DNA of 64,000 nt from the NCBI RefSeq assembly GCF_963678635.1, contig NC_087063.1, forward strand, positions 70,083,617-70,147,616. Reading direction: 5' to 3'. How positions within the stretch are numbered: the stretch's first letter is position 1; every line of letters begins with the position of its first letter. The translations under genes were made by a program, and so were the position numbers. Source of the stretch: Symsagittifera roscoffensis. Its lineage: Eukaryota; Xenacoelomorpha; Acoela; Convolutidae. The notes under the pieces are model-generated. The model searched no databases, was not told the DNA's origin, and saw nothing but the letters and a program-made list of their open reading frames with translations. Of this stretch, positions 11,821 through 22,868 are shown piece after piece.

Positions 11821-12305
11821 TAATCGTAAATCTGTTAGCTCGTGGTGCCATAAATCTGTTTAAAATTCGGTATAGTCCTATAGCAGTGAATTGTTTGCCA
11901 TCTAAAGCAGTTGTAAGATTGTTCAAAGGGGATTGTTATAGCTCGTTGTCGGCGGGTTTATTGTGTAACGGATGGGCTAAAGGATAAGTAAAATGATAAG
12001 GTGAAGTCCATGAAAGTGTGGGAACAAGGCTTTGTTCAACAACGAAGTTCAGTTGATCGCTGTTAGTGGTCTGGTAAATTGTATACTGTGGAAAAACTGG
12101 TAAAACTCTTTTGTGTTAGTTTGAAATGGGTGAAGGGAAAATAACTTGCTGGTCGGAGGCGGCTTAGTAGTTGGGATTATGCATTCGGATGTTTACGTTT
12201 GAAAACTCTGTGAGCTCGCGTTTCCAATTCATTGGGTGATTGGTTTATGGATTCAGATTTTGGTATGGAGTGCGATAGCTGATGAATTGTCATTGTGTGA
12301 GGGTT
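11821..12305. other. 3' region of the retroelement, unassigned
   Basis: No clear coding frame. If a 3' LTR exists it should lie here or in the adjacent gap. I could not find a copy of the sequence that precedes the putative primer-binding site at 29,334. Confidence 0.4.
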
Positions 12306-12606
12306 TTAAAATTGTTGTTGCAGTGTTATGAAGTTATCTAGTTCAAGCTGCAGTACGTCATTGACTGGGCTAGGTGGGTCGGGTTGATGGCTGGTCATCG
12401 GGGAACAAATTGAAGTGACGTCAGTATAAAGAGAGGACTGGGGAAGGTTTATTTGGAAGTTGGGAAACAAGACGCTGAAAAGGGGGTTGTGAAAAACTTG
12501 ATGGGCTGGGCTCGGAGTCCTGGAATTTGTCTGGTGTTTCTGCATCGGAATTATCAAACTGGGAAATTGTGTTAAAGATGGTTTGTGTGGAACCGTCAGA
12601 ATCCAT
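12306..12606 (-). pseudogene. Ser/Pro-rich 3' ORF of the retroelement, frameshifted
   Basis: Two overlapping minus-strand frames (12,606-12,421 and 12,557-12,306) make best sense as one reading interrupted by a single frameshift near 12,430. The product would be about 100 residues. It is rich in Ser, Pro, Asp and Gln and ends ...NFITLQQQF before a stop. It follows the envelope transmembrane segment, so it could be a cytoplasmic tail or a separate 3' ORF. No known domain was recognised. Confidence 0.4.
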
Positions 12607-13118
12607 GCGTGGTGAGTAAGTACTGAATGCGGGTAAGGGAGAGAAAGTTAGATGGTAAATAGAATTGCGAGAGGAATGACATTCAAAGTTGGATGGATAC
12701 GAAAAGGAATGTTTGAGGAAAATTATTCTGGCGGCTCTCCAAATAGACTTGCCGTTCTCGTGGGCTAAAAGATGATTGTTTTGAGAACGGCAATTTATGG
12801 CATGTGGTTGTTCTAAAATCTGTTTAAATGTTTCGTCAATATTTAGCTGGTAGTGCTATATGAGTTACTGGGCTTTCTGGGTAGCTATGACTTGGGGAGG
12901 TGTGATCTACTATAGTACTTCTTTTTCGTGGTGCTATAGATACAGGGTGATTATTATGTAGGTTATGTACTTGTTGTGGAGCCGTTGGTCTTGGGATTTT
13001 ATTGATTTGTGAAGTATCATATGCGTTTGTGGTTGATAATTTTTTAGTTATTTCTCGTTATTTTAGTTAGTTCAATAAAATGAGAGTTTAAAAAAATTTT
13101 TATTGATTGAGGTTGAAA
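12607..13118 (-). other. Decayed Pro/Thr/Ser-rich coding remnant
   Basis: The minus-strand frames here contain stretches rich in Pro, Ser, Thr and His, separated by stops, in the same style as the flanking ORFs. No domain can be named. Confidence 0.35.
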
Positions 13119-13349
13119 CTAGTCAAAAAGATCCTGCAAAAAATAGCGTGCTACACTTGCTTGTTTGTTTACTTGTGTGTGTTTTGCGCATGTGTTATAG
13201 ATTCCTTTCAAGAGTGAGAAGAGAAATCCGAAAAAATTAAACAGAGCGTAAAGTATAGTTAAATTTTTTAAGATGTAGTAGGGCAATCCTAGAAAAGCGA
13301 GAAGTTCGTTTTTTAAGTTTACAAAACTAAAAACATTTATAAGTGCCAT
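13119..13349 (-). pseudogene. Envelope membrane-anchor segment
   Basis: This 76-codon frame has a long hydrophobic run (about residues 25-50, ...ILYALFNFFGFLFSLL...) followed by a short polar tail, as expected for the C-terminal anchor of a viral-type glycoprotein. It lies just downstream of the envelope ectodomain frame at 14,436-13,630. The 280 bases between them hold stops in every frame, so the envelope gene is broken here. The assignment rests on hydrophobicity and position. Confidence 0.55.
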
Positions 13350-13629
13350 ATTTTGTGTTTTGTATTTTTTGACGTTGAGATATATAGTCCTTCATATTGT
13401 TATAATATCCGCTGTAATCTTGGACGTAGATGTCCGAGAATTTGAGTTCAGCTGTACTACATTGTTGCTATTTTCAGGTCCACATGTGACAACTCTATCC
13501 CTAGAACTTGTGCGCCTTGAAAGTGTATCAACAAAATATACTTTCTTTTTGTAGAATTTAGGGAATTTTTTATATCATTGTTTATCTTCAAAAACGTATA
13601 ATGGTGATATTTTTAAAACATGTGTAGTA

Positions 13630-14436
13630 CTAGAGACCGTTTTCTACGTAGTCAATAAATTTCAATCTATTACCTGTTAACAAATATCCTGCATAGGTTA
13701 ATTTCAATACTGCTAATGCTAGTGATTGTAATCTTTGTGTACGTTCGATTTCGCATAAGTGATGAAGTGTTTCTAGTTCTGATTTTGACATTTCTTGAAA
13801 AATTCTACTTATTGTGTAGCCTAATTTCTTATCTAGGTGTATATCAAAGTGGATTGCACCAAAGTATTTATTATTCATCAGTGAAAGTTCTTGTAAAGGT
13901 ATGCTATCTTTATCTTGTGGGCGAAGTTTTTCGCCAGGAATTCCTGCGTTTTTCAAACATGTTACCGGGATATAAAAATTTTCATTGTTGCAGTTTTGTA
14001 TTGGTTGATTTGGGTGTATATTTAGTTTTCCTGTTTTCATGTCGAAATTTTTTTCGTATTCGACAAGAACTTCTGAAAAATGTGTCTTGAAAAGTGGTGT
14101 TTTATGTTTACAAGCTATTTCTGTTTCAGGGTAAATTGTTTTCAATCCGTCGACTTTATTATGATCTTGTGGGTTCAATTTTAATATATTAGGGTTGACT
14201 TTTTGAAAAGAAATTGAGTCAATAATCAAAATTTTGGTGAAATTTAATAACCGCATTTTGGCAACTTGAAAGGTGGTACACGTGTATTCAGGGAACCAAA
14301 CAATGGTAACCTGGGTTCGAGTGGTAGGATCGCAGTAACCTTGGTCATTTTTGCAAGGTAAGCGTGTTGCTTGATATACTATAGTATCATCTTTTAAGCC
14401 ACGTGTTAATTGTATTTTTCTAATTGAGTTTTCCAA
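13630..14436 (-). pseudogene. Envelope glycoprotein-like ectodomain (truncated)
   Basis: A 268-codon open frame contains at least five cysteines, several N-x-S/T sites and the motifs LCEIERTQ and YLLTGNR towards its end. From memory, a C-E-x-E-R...GNR pattern of this kind occurs in envelope proteins of some invertebrate LTR elements and in chuvirus-like glycoproteins. I hold that affinity loosely. The frame ends at a TAG where the family would continue, and the membrane anchor lies in another frame at 13,349-13,119. It is therefore a disabled gene. No signal peptide is visible at its first Met, so the true N-terminus probably lies upstream of 14,436, in the broken segment up to 14,940. Confidence 0.6.
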
Positions 14437-14643
14437 TCGAAAAACAGAACTTTTTGGTGTCTTTTATTTTTTTTGTGTCAGCTTTACAATTAGAAGGATT
14501 TTTAATTCCAATTTGTTTTATCCAATTTTTGTCATGTGGATCACAAGGTAAACGTCGGTTTAGCGTCTAGTTGAAAATGACTTTGGTATCTTTGAAAGTT
14601 TACTATATTGCAATTTGTGCCTTTATTCGTAGTTAAATTTGTC

Positions 14644-14940
14644 TTAGTTAGTTTTTGCAGTCTTCGGGGTTCGGATATAAAAATCTTTCACTCTTATTTT
14701 GATGAAAAGATTTGTGATTGAGTCTATTTTTGTTTCCATTTGAAATTTGTGAACACTGTACTTTTTTCTCTGAAAATTTTGCTGTGAATTTATAACGTGT
14801 AAAAGTTGTAGCTGGTGTCTTTGAATAAAGTGTTTTTCTATTAATTTTGTTGGTTCTATGTCATGTGGTTTAGATTCGCATTTTTTTCTTGGTTTATTGC
14901 GTAGTTTTTTGTTGAATTTCTTCACAATCAAAACAATCAA
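14644..14940 (-). pseudogene. Basic ORF upstream of envelope, unknown
   Basis: A 98-codon frame rich in Lys, Gln and His, beginning with a short hydrophobic stretch (MIVLIV). It could be the N-terminal part of the envelope protein or the end of the proline-rich ORF. The sequence to 14,437 has stops. No domain recognised. Confidence 0.35.
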
Positions 14941-15289
14941 GATGTTGGTTAAGTGGGGGAGGTGTGTTAAGAATGTATTCCAATCTAATCGTAGAGGTAT
15001 ATAAGTGGCTAAAAATTCACGATATCGATCGTCTAAATTTAGGGGAAATTTAGGGGAACATTTAGGGGAAAGGTAGTGGTTGGAGTTCGACTAGTTGTTG
15101 AAGGGGTTGATAGTAGTGAGAGGGTTTCTGGTAAATAAAGGGAGGTGTCGGGTGATAGATCTATAGGGTCGTTTACTAGGTTTGGTTCGCCTTGAGTGAA
15201 TGCTTGTGTAATCCAATGTGGGAGAATTGTGTTGAAGTGGGGTGGATTAAAGGGGTTTTCACGAAATTGTTCGGATATTGGCGCTGATC

Positions 15290-15724
15290 CTAAATAATGC
15301 GGTTGGATATTTGAGGTGTTTTGTTGTGAAATCGTTTGTAATGATGGTGGGTTCTTCGAGTTGTAATACTAGAGATGTCTAAAAGGTTTGGAGATGGTGA
15401 TGAGCGTATATTGAAATGAACTCTGGGTGTTGCGAAGTATCTATTTCTCCGGAGATGGATAATTTGTCTTTCTATTTTAATTGTTTGATTTTGGTTTTGG
15501 CTTGGATATCTAGTCCGATTAGGATCTTGTTGGAATAAATGTTTCTCGTTATATGTTGGTTTGTATTGTGGTTCGCTTAAAGGTGCGTGGCGGGTTGCTG
15601 GTTTTAAAGGTTCATATAATGATGCGTGTCTTTCTTCGTATGTACAGAGATTTTCTTGAAAATAATTGCGTGTGGATGGTTGAGATCGATTTAATTGGCT
15701 AGATGTTGGTTTCGTTGGGGTCAT
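15290..15724 (-). CDS. Proline-rich ORF of the retroelement, second copy
   Basis: This 144-codon frame is nearly identical to 20,064-19,582 in the tandem duplicate. It is rich in Pro, Thr, Arg, Asn and His, with repeats such as KPAT/EPxxKP, and no predicted membrane segment. It sits between the integrase tail and the envelope frames. I do not recognise the family. Conservation between the copies is at least partly due to recent duplication, so it is not proof of selection. Confidence 0.5.
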   Translation of the reverse strand: MTPTKPTSSQLNRSQPSTRNYFQENLCTYEERHASLYEPLKPATRHAPLSEPQYKPTYNEKHLFQQDPNRTRYPSQNQNQTIKIERQIIHLRRNRYFATPRVHFNIRSSPSPNLLDISSITTRRTHHHYKRFHNKTPQISNRII

Positions 15725-15926
15725 GGGATGTCATGGTCGGTGGGGATTGTTGAGTTGGTTGTTGATTAGCAATTTTGAAATTTTTTGACAAGCTTTCTTT
15801 TTTCATTTATAATTATGTTGTTTATAGTATTTTTCTATAAAAATGATCAAGAGGATTGTGGCTAATGCAAAGGTAATTAGTGCTATTTTATGCATTTACA
15901 AATTGTCAAAATTAAGGGAAATTAAA

Positions 15927-16320
15927 TGAGTGAGAAAAATTACAAAAAGAAAGAAATGTATTTCTTCTTGCATAAAAGCTCTAATTTTTAAGTTTTTGTC
16001 TGTAAAATAATTTTATTTTACAGACAAGTTTGCTTAAAAATTTTAACATTCCAAATAATTTTCAGATTTTTTTTATTTGATGAAAGTTGAAGTTTCAATA
16101 TAGCATCTATTTGCGATTTTAATGGACTGATTGTGTTTACTTCAAAAATATGACCAAGGAATTCAACACGATTGAGAAAAAAATGTGATTCATCTGGGGC
16201 TGCTTTCATATTTTCTCTAAGTAAAATCTGATAGTGAGAAAAATTACGAATAGTGAGAAACACAAGTTAGATGAGTGAGAAAAATAACGAAAAGAAAGAG
16301 ATGTATTTCTTTTTGCATAA
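15927..16320 (-). repeat. Reverse-transcriptase fragment inserted between 50-bp direct repeats
   Basis: A segment of about 50 bp ('gatgagtgagaaaaat' ... 'ttgcata') occurs at 15,927-15,973 and again at 16,272-16,320. The sister copy has it only once (near 20,200). Between them lies a piece of the element's own RT (about 16,020-16,230, with the FLGH motif), also present at 19.1-19.3 kb and 23.75-24.05 kb. The left edge carries a perfect palindrome. The arrangement looks like a template-switch insertion. Confidence 0.6.
15998..16025. repeat. Perfect 28-bp palindrome at the insertion edge
   Basis: GTCTGTAAAATAA is followed by two bases and its exact reverse complement. The right arm is the normal retroelement sequence (also seen at 23,750), and the left arm is novel. 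This fits a fold-back (snap-back) copy. Confidence 0.8.
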
Positions 16321-16408
16321 TTGTTCAAACATTTAATATTTAACAAGGTTTCGTAGTTGAGGAGGTGGTCAAGTATTTTAAGAAATTACATTAGACTTTT
16401 ACGAGGAA

Positions 16409-16455
16409 ATGGAAGAATACAAAGAAACTATTATAGACTCTTTGTATTCTTCCAT
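16409..16455. repeat. Hairpin with about 17-bp arms absent from the sister copy
   Basis: 'atggaagaatacaaaga' is followed after 13 bases by its exact reverse complement. At the homologous site (about 20,341) the sister copy has only the first arm, so the second arm was gained after the duplication. Confidence 0.8.
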
Positions 16456-17189
16456 TGAATTATTTATAAACTCTATTAAGAAAAAAAACATATTGAGAAA
16501 AACTTACAAAAAAAACAAGTTTTGAAATGTTTATTTTTAATTTTTGAAATGGTCGAGAGAGAAGCATTTGAGAATTGTTTTGAGTCGTCAATTTTTTTTT
16601 TATTTTCTAAGTTCAAAATTGAATGTGGCTGGGTTGATTATCCATTTTTGACAAATGGGTTGGATATGGGGTTTTTTTGGTGAGGAAAAGTCTGAAGGTC
16701 TAGGAAGAAGGTTCCTAGTTTTGTTTTTATCTTTTGGTTTGGTAGGGGTGGGTTCTATGAAACTGTATCGTCTTTTGGCTGAATGATCATGTCGGTTCTT
16801 GTCTTTAGGCTTATTAGCTACTTTTTGGGGGGAAATGTGGGGTATAACTTGAGACTATTTTTTTGAGTTTCATATAGGGTGATAGGAGAGTGTTGTAACA
16901 ATTTTATGATGTTTAGTTAATTTGTCAAATACGAGCGTAAAGCTTATTTTTGACACGCAGATAGTTTAGTTCCAGTTTTATATCTATTTAAAGTTAATAA
17001 TTTGTCGGCTAGTGAAGTGGTGTCAAAAAGGGGTGATGTTTCGAAATGGCTTCGATTGGTTGAACTTGAACTAGTTTAATCAATGAATTTTTTGTAATAG
17101 AGAAAATGTTATAGTGCAAAATGATCTGAGTTCAATGAAAGTAATTTTAATTAATCGGAGAGTGGTTTCTGAAATTAAACTTTCTTTAA

Positions 17190-17470
17190 TATTTTAGATT
17201 GTGGAACGAAGGTTTTATGATCTTTTCCTGGTTGACTTCGGAGTCGTGATGATTTACGTTGCTGTGATTTCTCTTTTGTTTCTTGTGGTGGAGTTTTTTT
17301 GTCTAGTTAGCGTTTTAATCTTTGTTTTTTAGGTGGTTTCTTTTGGTTGATCACTGCAGCTTCTTTTAGAGTTGTTTCAATTATTTGTTTTTCATTTATT
17401 TTTGATGAAAATGATGAACAATTTGAATGTTGGTTATCTTGTTGGTCCATCACATCTTTTTCACACTTTT
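17190..17470 (-). pseudogene. Basic Lys/Gln-rich tail of pol, second copy
   Basis: The minus strand reads as a Lys/Gln/Asn-rich stretch with KKPPKKQR and QPGKDHK motifs. It has a diverged twin at 21,120-21,430. It follows integrase and may be its C-terminal tail. The stretch between it and 15.8 kb has no readable frame. Confidence 0.4.
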
Positions 17471-17769
17471 TAATCCTGTGAAGAAGTATAACTGTGTATA
17501 ACTAGGGCATATTGTTTTGGGTAACATGGCAAAAGATTGTTTGTGTGTTGAATTATTTCTTTTTTGTTAGAATCAATAAATTTAATTGTAACGTGTCAGT
17601 GGGTTGGTCAATTATTTGGTATGATCCTTTTAGGTTAGGTTGTATTTTCTAGATATGCGTTTTTGTGTTATAAAATTTGGAATTAAAACATGTATTCTTA
17701 TTTTAAATTTTGTAGCTGGTGTCAAATGTGATTATATTCGTCATTGAAAATTTTTTCTTTGTAATAGCT

Positions 17770-18733
17770 TTTCAGCCATTTTTTGATAAATTTCATTGTT
17801 CTTTATCTCGATTTAGAATCCATTCTGTATGTGTTCCAGGGGCTAATTTTAGGGTTTGTGGATGATGAAATTGATCTTCATCGTGCGTATGCCAGGGTAA
17901 ACCATGGCAAATTGAATATTTAGTGGGTTGGCAAAAACCTCGCGCTTTTTTGGAAGAGTTTGCAGTGAACATATTGGTTTCCGTGGTTTTTGATTGAAAA
18001 ACATTTCATATGGTGATAGTCCTAGGGTTGATGTTATTTGTGAATTATAAATTGATGGAAATAGTTTTACGTCCGTTGACCATTCAATGTATTTACTATC
18101 GTTTCCAATTATGATATATCTAAGATATTTCTATAGGAACGGTTCATACCTTCGACATAACCATTTGTCCATGCAGCATGAGATGTTCGGGGTTTTTGTT
18201 TAATGTTATAAAGATGGCTTAATGTGATGTTTTCCTTATTTATGAACTCAGTGTCATTGTTTGTAAACAAGGATTTCGTGTAAACCAAATTTGGCTATCC
18301 AATGTTTGTAGAGTGTTATATATGCCTAATAAGCCTTACAATCAGGTACCGGGTTAACGCTACGTAGTGGGTAAATGCATCAACTATTACCATAATATCT
18401 GAATTTTTTTCTGCTGAGGGCGATATAGGGCCTTTTGTATCAAATGATATTCTTTGTTTTGTCCTTTAAAGTCTTGTTTTTCTGCCAATTGTTTTTGTGT
18501 GGATATTGTTTATTTCGTTGACAATTTATGCAATCATCACATAAAATTTTTATCCAAAATGGTGCATTTGGAAAGTAGAACTTTTGAATAAAGTTTGAAT
18601 ATGTTTTTTTTGATCCTTCAAGTCCTTTTGTACTTAGGGACAGTGAGATTTGAAATGCTAGGAGTATCATATTCAATGGTAGACAGGGTACTTTTTTCTG
18701 GGTTTTGATATTCCAGAAAATTTTTATGTTCAA
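17770..18733 (-). pseudogene. Retroelement integrase, second copy
   Basis: The open frame 18,733-18,440 holds the zinc-finger end CDDCINCQRNK. Beyond it the core reads KGPI/M.PSAE, then FTNNDTEFINKE, then AAWTNGYVEGMNRSYR, then LGLSPYEMFF. These are the integrase core blocks around the catalytic D, D and E. The second aspartate block, usually TDxGTEF, reads TNNDTEF, so the catalytic Asp is probably lost. The glutamate block NGYVE is intact. Frame changes occur near 18,440 and 18,240. Confidence 0.75.
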
Positions 18734-19097
18734 CTATGGTTGTGTTATTAAAGTTTCTGAAATATCTAAGGTGTGTATTATTTCCTAGAATTGTCATTAT
18801 CTGCTTTTATAGGTATGTTTTGTACTTATGCCAGGATTTTAGTTGTCTAATTACAGGGTGAAGGTTTTGGTATTTTTGCAATAATTCTAGTGTTAAGTTT
18901 TGTGTAACTGATAGGAAAATGTTTTGATTTTCGGTTTTCGAGAGAGGTATATTATAAGGTCTTGTAAAGTAAAAATTTTGTTTTCTGTTTTCTGGTGTAT
19001 TTCGAATTATATCTGTGGGTCCTGGTAAATTATTATTATCACTAAGTTTTCTTTTTCTATTAAAGGGAATAAGTTTTTACATAATTGTTGTTGTGTG

Positions 19098-19310
19098 TAG
19101 CATCTATTCGCAATTTTAATGGACTGATTGTGTTGAATTGAAAAATATGTCCAAGGAATTCAACACGATTGAGAAAAAAAAATTGATTTATCTGGGGCTG
19201 CTTCCATGTTTACTTCAAGTAAAATCTGACGGTATTGATCTAATGTTTCAAACATTTCGTGTTTTGATTGTGATGGTATAAAAACATTGTCTAGGTAAGT
19301 GATAGAGGTT
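19098..19310 (-). pseudogene. Reverse transcriptase palm fragment starting the second copy
   Basis: The minus strand reads ITYLDNVFIPSQSKHEMF, i.e. the YxDD box region with Asn for the last Asp, then continues to the FLGH block. At 19,098 it jumps to sequence that in the first copy lies about 880 bp further on (near 22,960), so RNase H is deleted from this copy. It starts abruptly at about 19,310 against the end of the first copy. Confidence 0.7.
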
Positions 19311-19335
19311 TATTAGAGGCTAAAAATTCAGGATA

Positions 19336-20064
19336 TCAATCGTCTAAATTTAGGGGAAATTTAGGGGAAAATTTTGGGGAAAGGTAGTGGTTGGAGTTCG
19401 ACCTATTGCTGAAGGGGTTGATAGTAGTGATAGGGTTTCTGGTAGTTACGGGGAGGTGTCGGGTGATGGATCTATAGGGTCGCCTTGAGTGAACTCTTGT
19501 GTAATCCAATTGGGAGAATTGTGTTGAAGTGGGGTGGATTAGAGGGGTTTTCACGAAATTGTTCGGATATTGGCGCTGATCCTAAATAATGCGGTTGGAT
19601 ATTTGAGGTGTTTTGTTGTGAAATCGTTTGTAATGATGGTGGGTTTTTCGAGTTGTATCACTAGAGATGTCTAAAAGGTTTGGAGATGGTGATGAGCGTA
19701 TATTGAAATGAACTCTGGGTGTTGCGAAGTATCTATTTCTTCGGGGATGGATAATTTGTCTTTCTATTTTAAATGTTTGATTTTGGTTTTGGCTTGGATA
19801 TCTAGTCCGATTAGGATCTTGTTGGAATAAATGTTTCTCGTTATATGTTGGTTTGTAGTGTGGTTCGCTTAAAGGTGCGTGGCGGGTTGCTGGTTTTAAA
19901 GGTTCATATAATGATGCGTGTCTTTCTTCGAATGTACAGAGGTTTTCTTGAAAATAAATGCGTGTGGATGGTTGAGATCGATTTAATTGGCTAGATGTTG
20001 GTTTCGTTGGGGTCATGGGATGTCGTGGTCGGTGTTGATTGTTGAGTTGGTTGATGATCTGCAA
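19336..20064 (-). CDS. Proline-rich ORF of the retroelement, first copy
   Basis: The frame 20,064-19,582 (160 codons) continues after a single stop codon in the same frame through 19,554-19,336, giving about 240 residues in all. It begins MQIINQLNNQHRPRH and is rich in Pro, Thr, Asn, Arg and Ser, with the tail SPKFSPKFPLNLDD. No domain, signal peptide or membrane segment is evident. It sits after integrase, the usual place for env or an accessory ORF. The duplicate at 15,724-15,290 shares the stop position, so the stop predates the duplication or marks the real end. Confidence 0.5.
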
Positions 20065-21119
20065 CTTTGAAATGTTTTGACAATTTTTCTTTTTTCAATT
20101 ATAATTATGTTGTTTTTAGTAATCTTCTACAAAAATGATTAATAGGATTGTGGATAATGCTTTTTTATGCATTTAAAAGTTGTCAAAATTAGGGAAATTA
20201 TATGAGTGAGAAAAATTACGAAAAATTAGAGATGTATTTTTTCTGGCATAATTGTTCTAATATTTAATAGTTGTCAAAGTTTCGTAGCTGAGGAGGTGGT
20301 CAAGTATTTTTGAGAAATTACAATAAACTTTTACGAGGGAATGGAAGAATACAAAGAAGGTGCAAAAAATTATAAAAAGGAGAAACTCTATTTCTAAAGT
20401 TTCTTTTAAGAAAAAAAACATATTGAGAAAAATTTACAAAAATTAAAACAAGTTTTGAAATGTTTATTTTAAATTTTTGAAATGGTCGAGAAAGAAGCAT
20501 TTGAGAAATGTTTTGGTTCGTCGAATTATTTTTTTTTCCAAGTTCAAAATTGAATGTGGCTGGATTGATTATCCCTTTTTGACAAATGAGTTGGATGTGG
20601 GCTATTTTGGTGAGGAAAAATCTGAAGGTCTAGGACGAAGGTTCCTAGTTTCGTTTATATTTATTGGATGTCTAGGGGTGGGTTCAATGAAACTGTATCG
20701 TTTTTTGACTAAACAATCATGTCGGTTTTGTCTTTAGGCTTATTAGATATTTTTGGGGGAAAATGTGGGGTATAACTTGAGACAATTTTGTTGAGTTTCG
20801 TACAGGGTGATAGGAGAGGGTTGTAACATTTTTATGATGTTTAGTTAATATGTTAAATATGAGCGTAATGCTTATTTTTGACACGCAGGTAGTTTAGTTA
20901 CAGTTTTATATCTTTTTAAAGTTAATAAGTTGTCGGCTAGTGAAGTCGTGTCAAAAAGAGGTGATGGTTCGAAATGGTTTCGATTGGTTGACCTTGAACT
21001 CGTTTTTTCAATGTATTTTTAGTAATAGAGAAAATGACATAGTTCAAAATGATCTGAGTTCAATGAAAGTGACTTTAATTAATTTGGGAGTGGTTTCTGA
21101 AATTAAACTTTCTTTAAAA
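20065..21119 (-). other. Non-coding spacer between pol tail and proline-rich ORF, first copy
   Basis: Aligns throughout with 15,730-17,190 apart from the RT insertion there. Minus-strand frames are short. A plus-strand frame at 20,477-20,737 is not conserved as coding in the sister copy. Confidence 0.5.
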
Positions 21120-21430
21120 TTTTAGATTGTGGAGCGAAGGTTTTACCATCTTTTCCTGGTTGACTTCGGAGTCGTGATGTTTTACGTTGCTGTGATTACT
21201 CTTTTGTTTCTTGTGGTAGAGTTTTTCTTCTAGTTTGCAATCTATTCTTTATTTTTAGATGATTTATTTTGGTTAATCACTGTAGCTTCTTGGGGAAATG
21301 TTTCATTTATTTGATTTTCATTTATTTTTGGTGAAATGATGAACAATTTGATTGTTGGTTATCTTGTTGGTCCATCGAATCTTTTTTTTCTACAGTTTTT
21401 AATCCTGTGAAGAAGTATAACTGTGTTAAA
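21120..21430 (-). pseudogene. Basic tail of pol, first copy
   Basis: Twin of 17,190-17,470, with the SRLRSQPGKDGK motif on the minus strand and several stops. Confidence 0.4.
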
Positions 21431-21699
21431 TCGCGAAGGGCGTACTGTTTTGGGTTTTATGGCAAAGGATGATTTCTTTGTTGAATTATTTCTTTTTCGT
21501 TGAGTCAATAAGTTTAAATTTTGGAACTAAAACATATATCCAATTTTAAAATTTGTAGCTGGTGTCAAATGTGAATATATTCTTGAATGAAGATTTTTTC
21601 TTTGCTATAGCTTTTCAGCCATTTTTTGATAAATTTCATTGTTCTTTATCTCGATTTAGAATCCATTCTGTATTTGTTCCAGGGGCTCATTTTAGGATT

Positions 21700-22570
21700 T
21701 GTGAATGATGAAATTGATCTTCATCGTGTGTATGTAACGGTAAACCATGACAAATTGAATCTTTAGTGGGTTGGCAAAAACCTCGCGCATTTTTTGAAGA
21801 GTTTGCTGTGAACATATTGGTTTCCGTGGTTTTTGATTGAAAAACTTTTCATATGGTGATAGTCCCAGGGTTGATGTTATTTGTGAATTAAAAGCTAATG
21901 GAAATAGTTTTACATCCGTTGACCATTAAATGTTTTTACTATCGTTTCCAATTATGATATATCTAACATATTCCTATAGGGAACGGTTCTTACATTTATC
22001 TTAACCATTTGTCCATGCAGCATGAGATCTTCGGGGTTTATGTTTAATGTTATAAAGATGGCAAAAGGTGATGATTTCATTTTTTATGAATTCAGTGCCA
22101 TAGTCTGTAAACAATGATTTCGGGTAAACCAAATTTGGCTATCCAATGTTTGTAGTGTGTTGAATATGCCTAATAAGCCTTACAATCAGGTACCGGGTTA
22201 AGTGCTACGTAGTGGGTAAATGCATTAACTATTACCACAATGTCTGAGTTTCTTTCTGCTGAGGGCGACATAGGGCCTTTTGTGTCAAATGATATTCTGT
22301 GGTTGCAAAATAAGTTTTGTCCTTTAAAGTCTTGTTTTTCTACCAATTGTTTTTGGTGTGGATATTGTTTATTTAGTTAAAAATTTATGCAATCTTTATA
22401 TATAAAACTTTTATCCAAAATGGTGCATTTGGAAAGTAGAACTTTTGATTAAAACTTGATTATGTTTTTTGTGATCCTTCAAGTCCTTTTGTATTTAGGG
22501 ATTGTGAGATGTAAAATGCTAAGATTATCATATTCAATGGTAGACAGAGTAATTTTTTCTGGGTTTTGAT
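21700..22570 (-). pseudogene. Retroelement integrase, first copy
   Basis: The minus-strand order is: GS.K zinc-finger region (about 22,480), ISFDTKGPMSPSAE (first catalytic Asp), IVNAFTHYVALNPVPDC, FGLPEIIV, then after a +1 shift FTDYGTEFI (second catalytic Asp retained, unlike the second copy). The glutamate block is decayed. The frameshift just before TDYGTEF disables the frame. Integrase joins element cDNA to the host chromosome. Confidence 0.75.
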
Positions 22571-22868
22571 TTTCCAGAAATTTATTCTTTTCATTTATGG
22601 TTGTGTTATTAAAGTTTCTGAAATATCTAAGGAGTGTATTATTTCCTAGAATTGTCATTATCTGCTTTTAAAGGTTTTGATCTGTACTTATGTCAGGATT
22701 TTAGTTATCTAATTACAGGGTGAAGGTTTTGGTATTTTTGCAATAATTCTGGTGTTAAGTTTTCTGTAACTGATATGAAAATGTTTTGATTTTTGGTTTT
22801 TGAGAGAGGTATATTATGAGGTCTTGTAAAGTAAAAATTTAGTTTTCTGTTTTCTGGTGTATTTCAAA

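Noticed and set aside
11502-11987. ORFs across the N runs (also 58,139-58,396)
   Set aside because: They consist mostly of unknown residues and come only from the gap having no stops.
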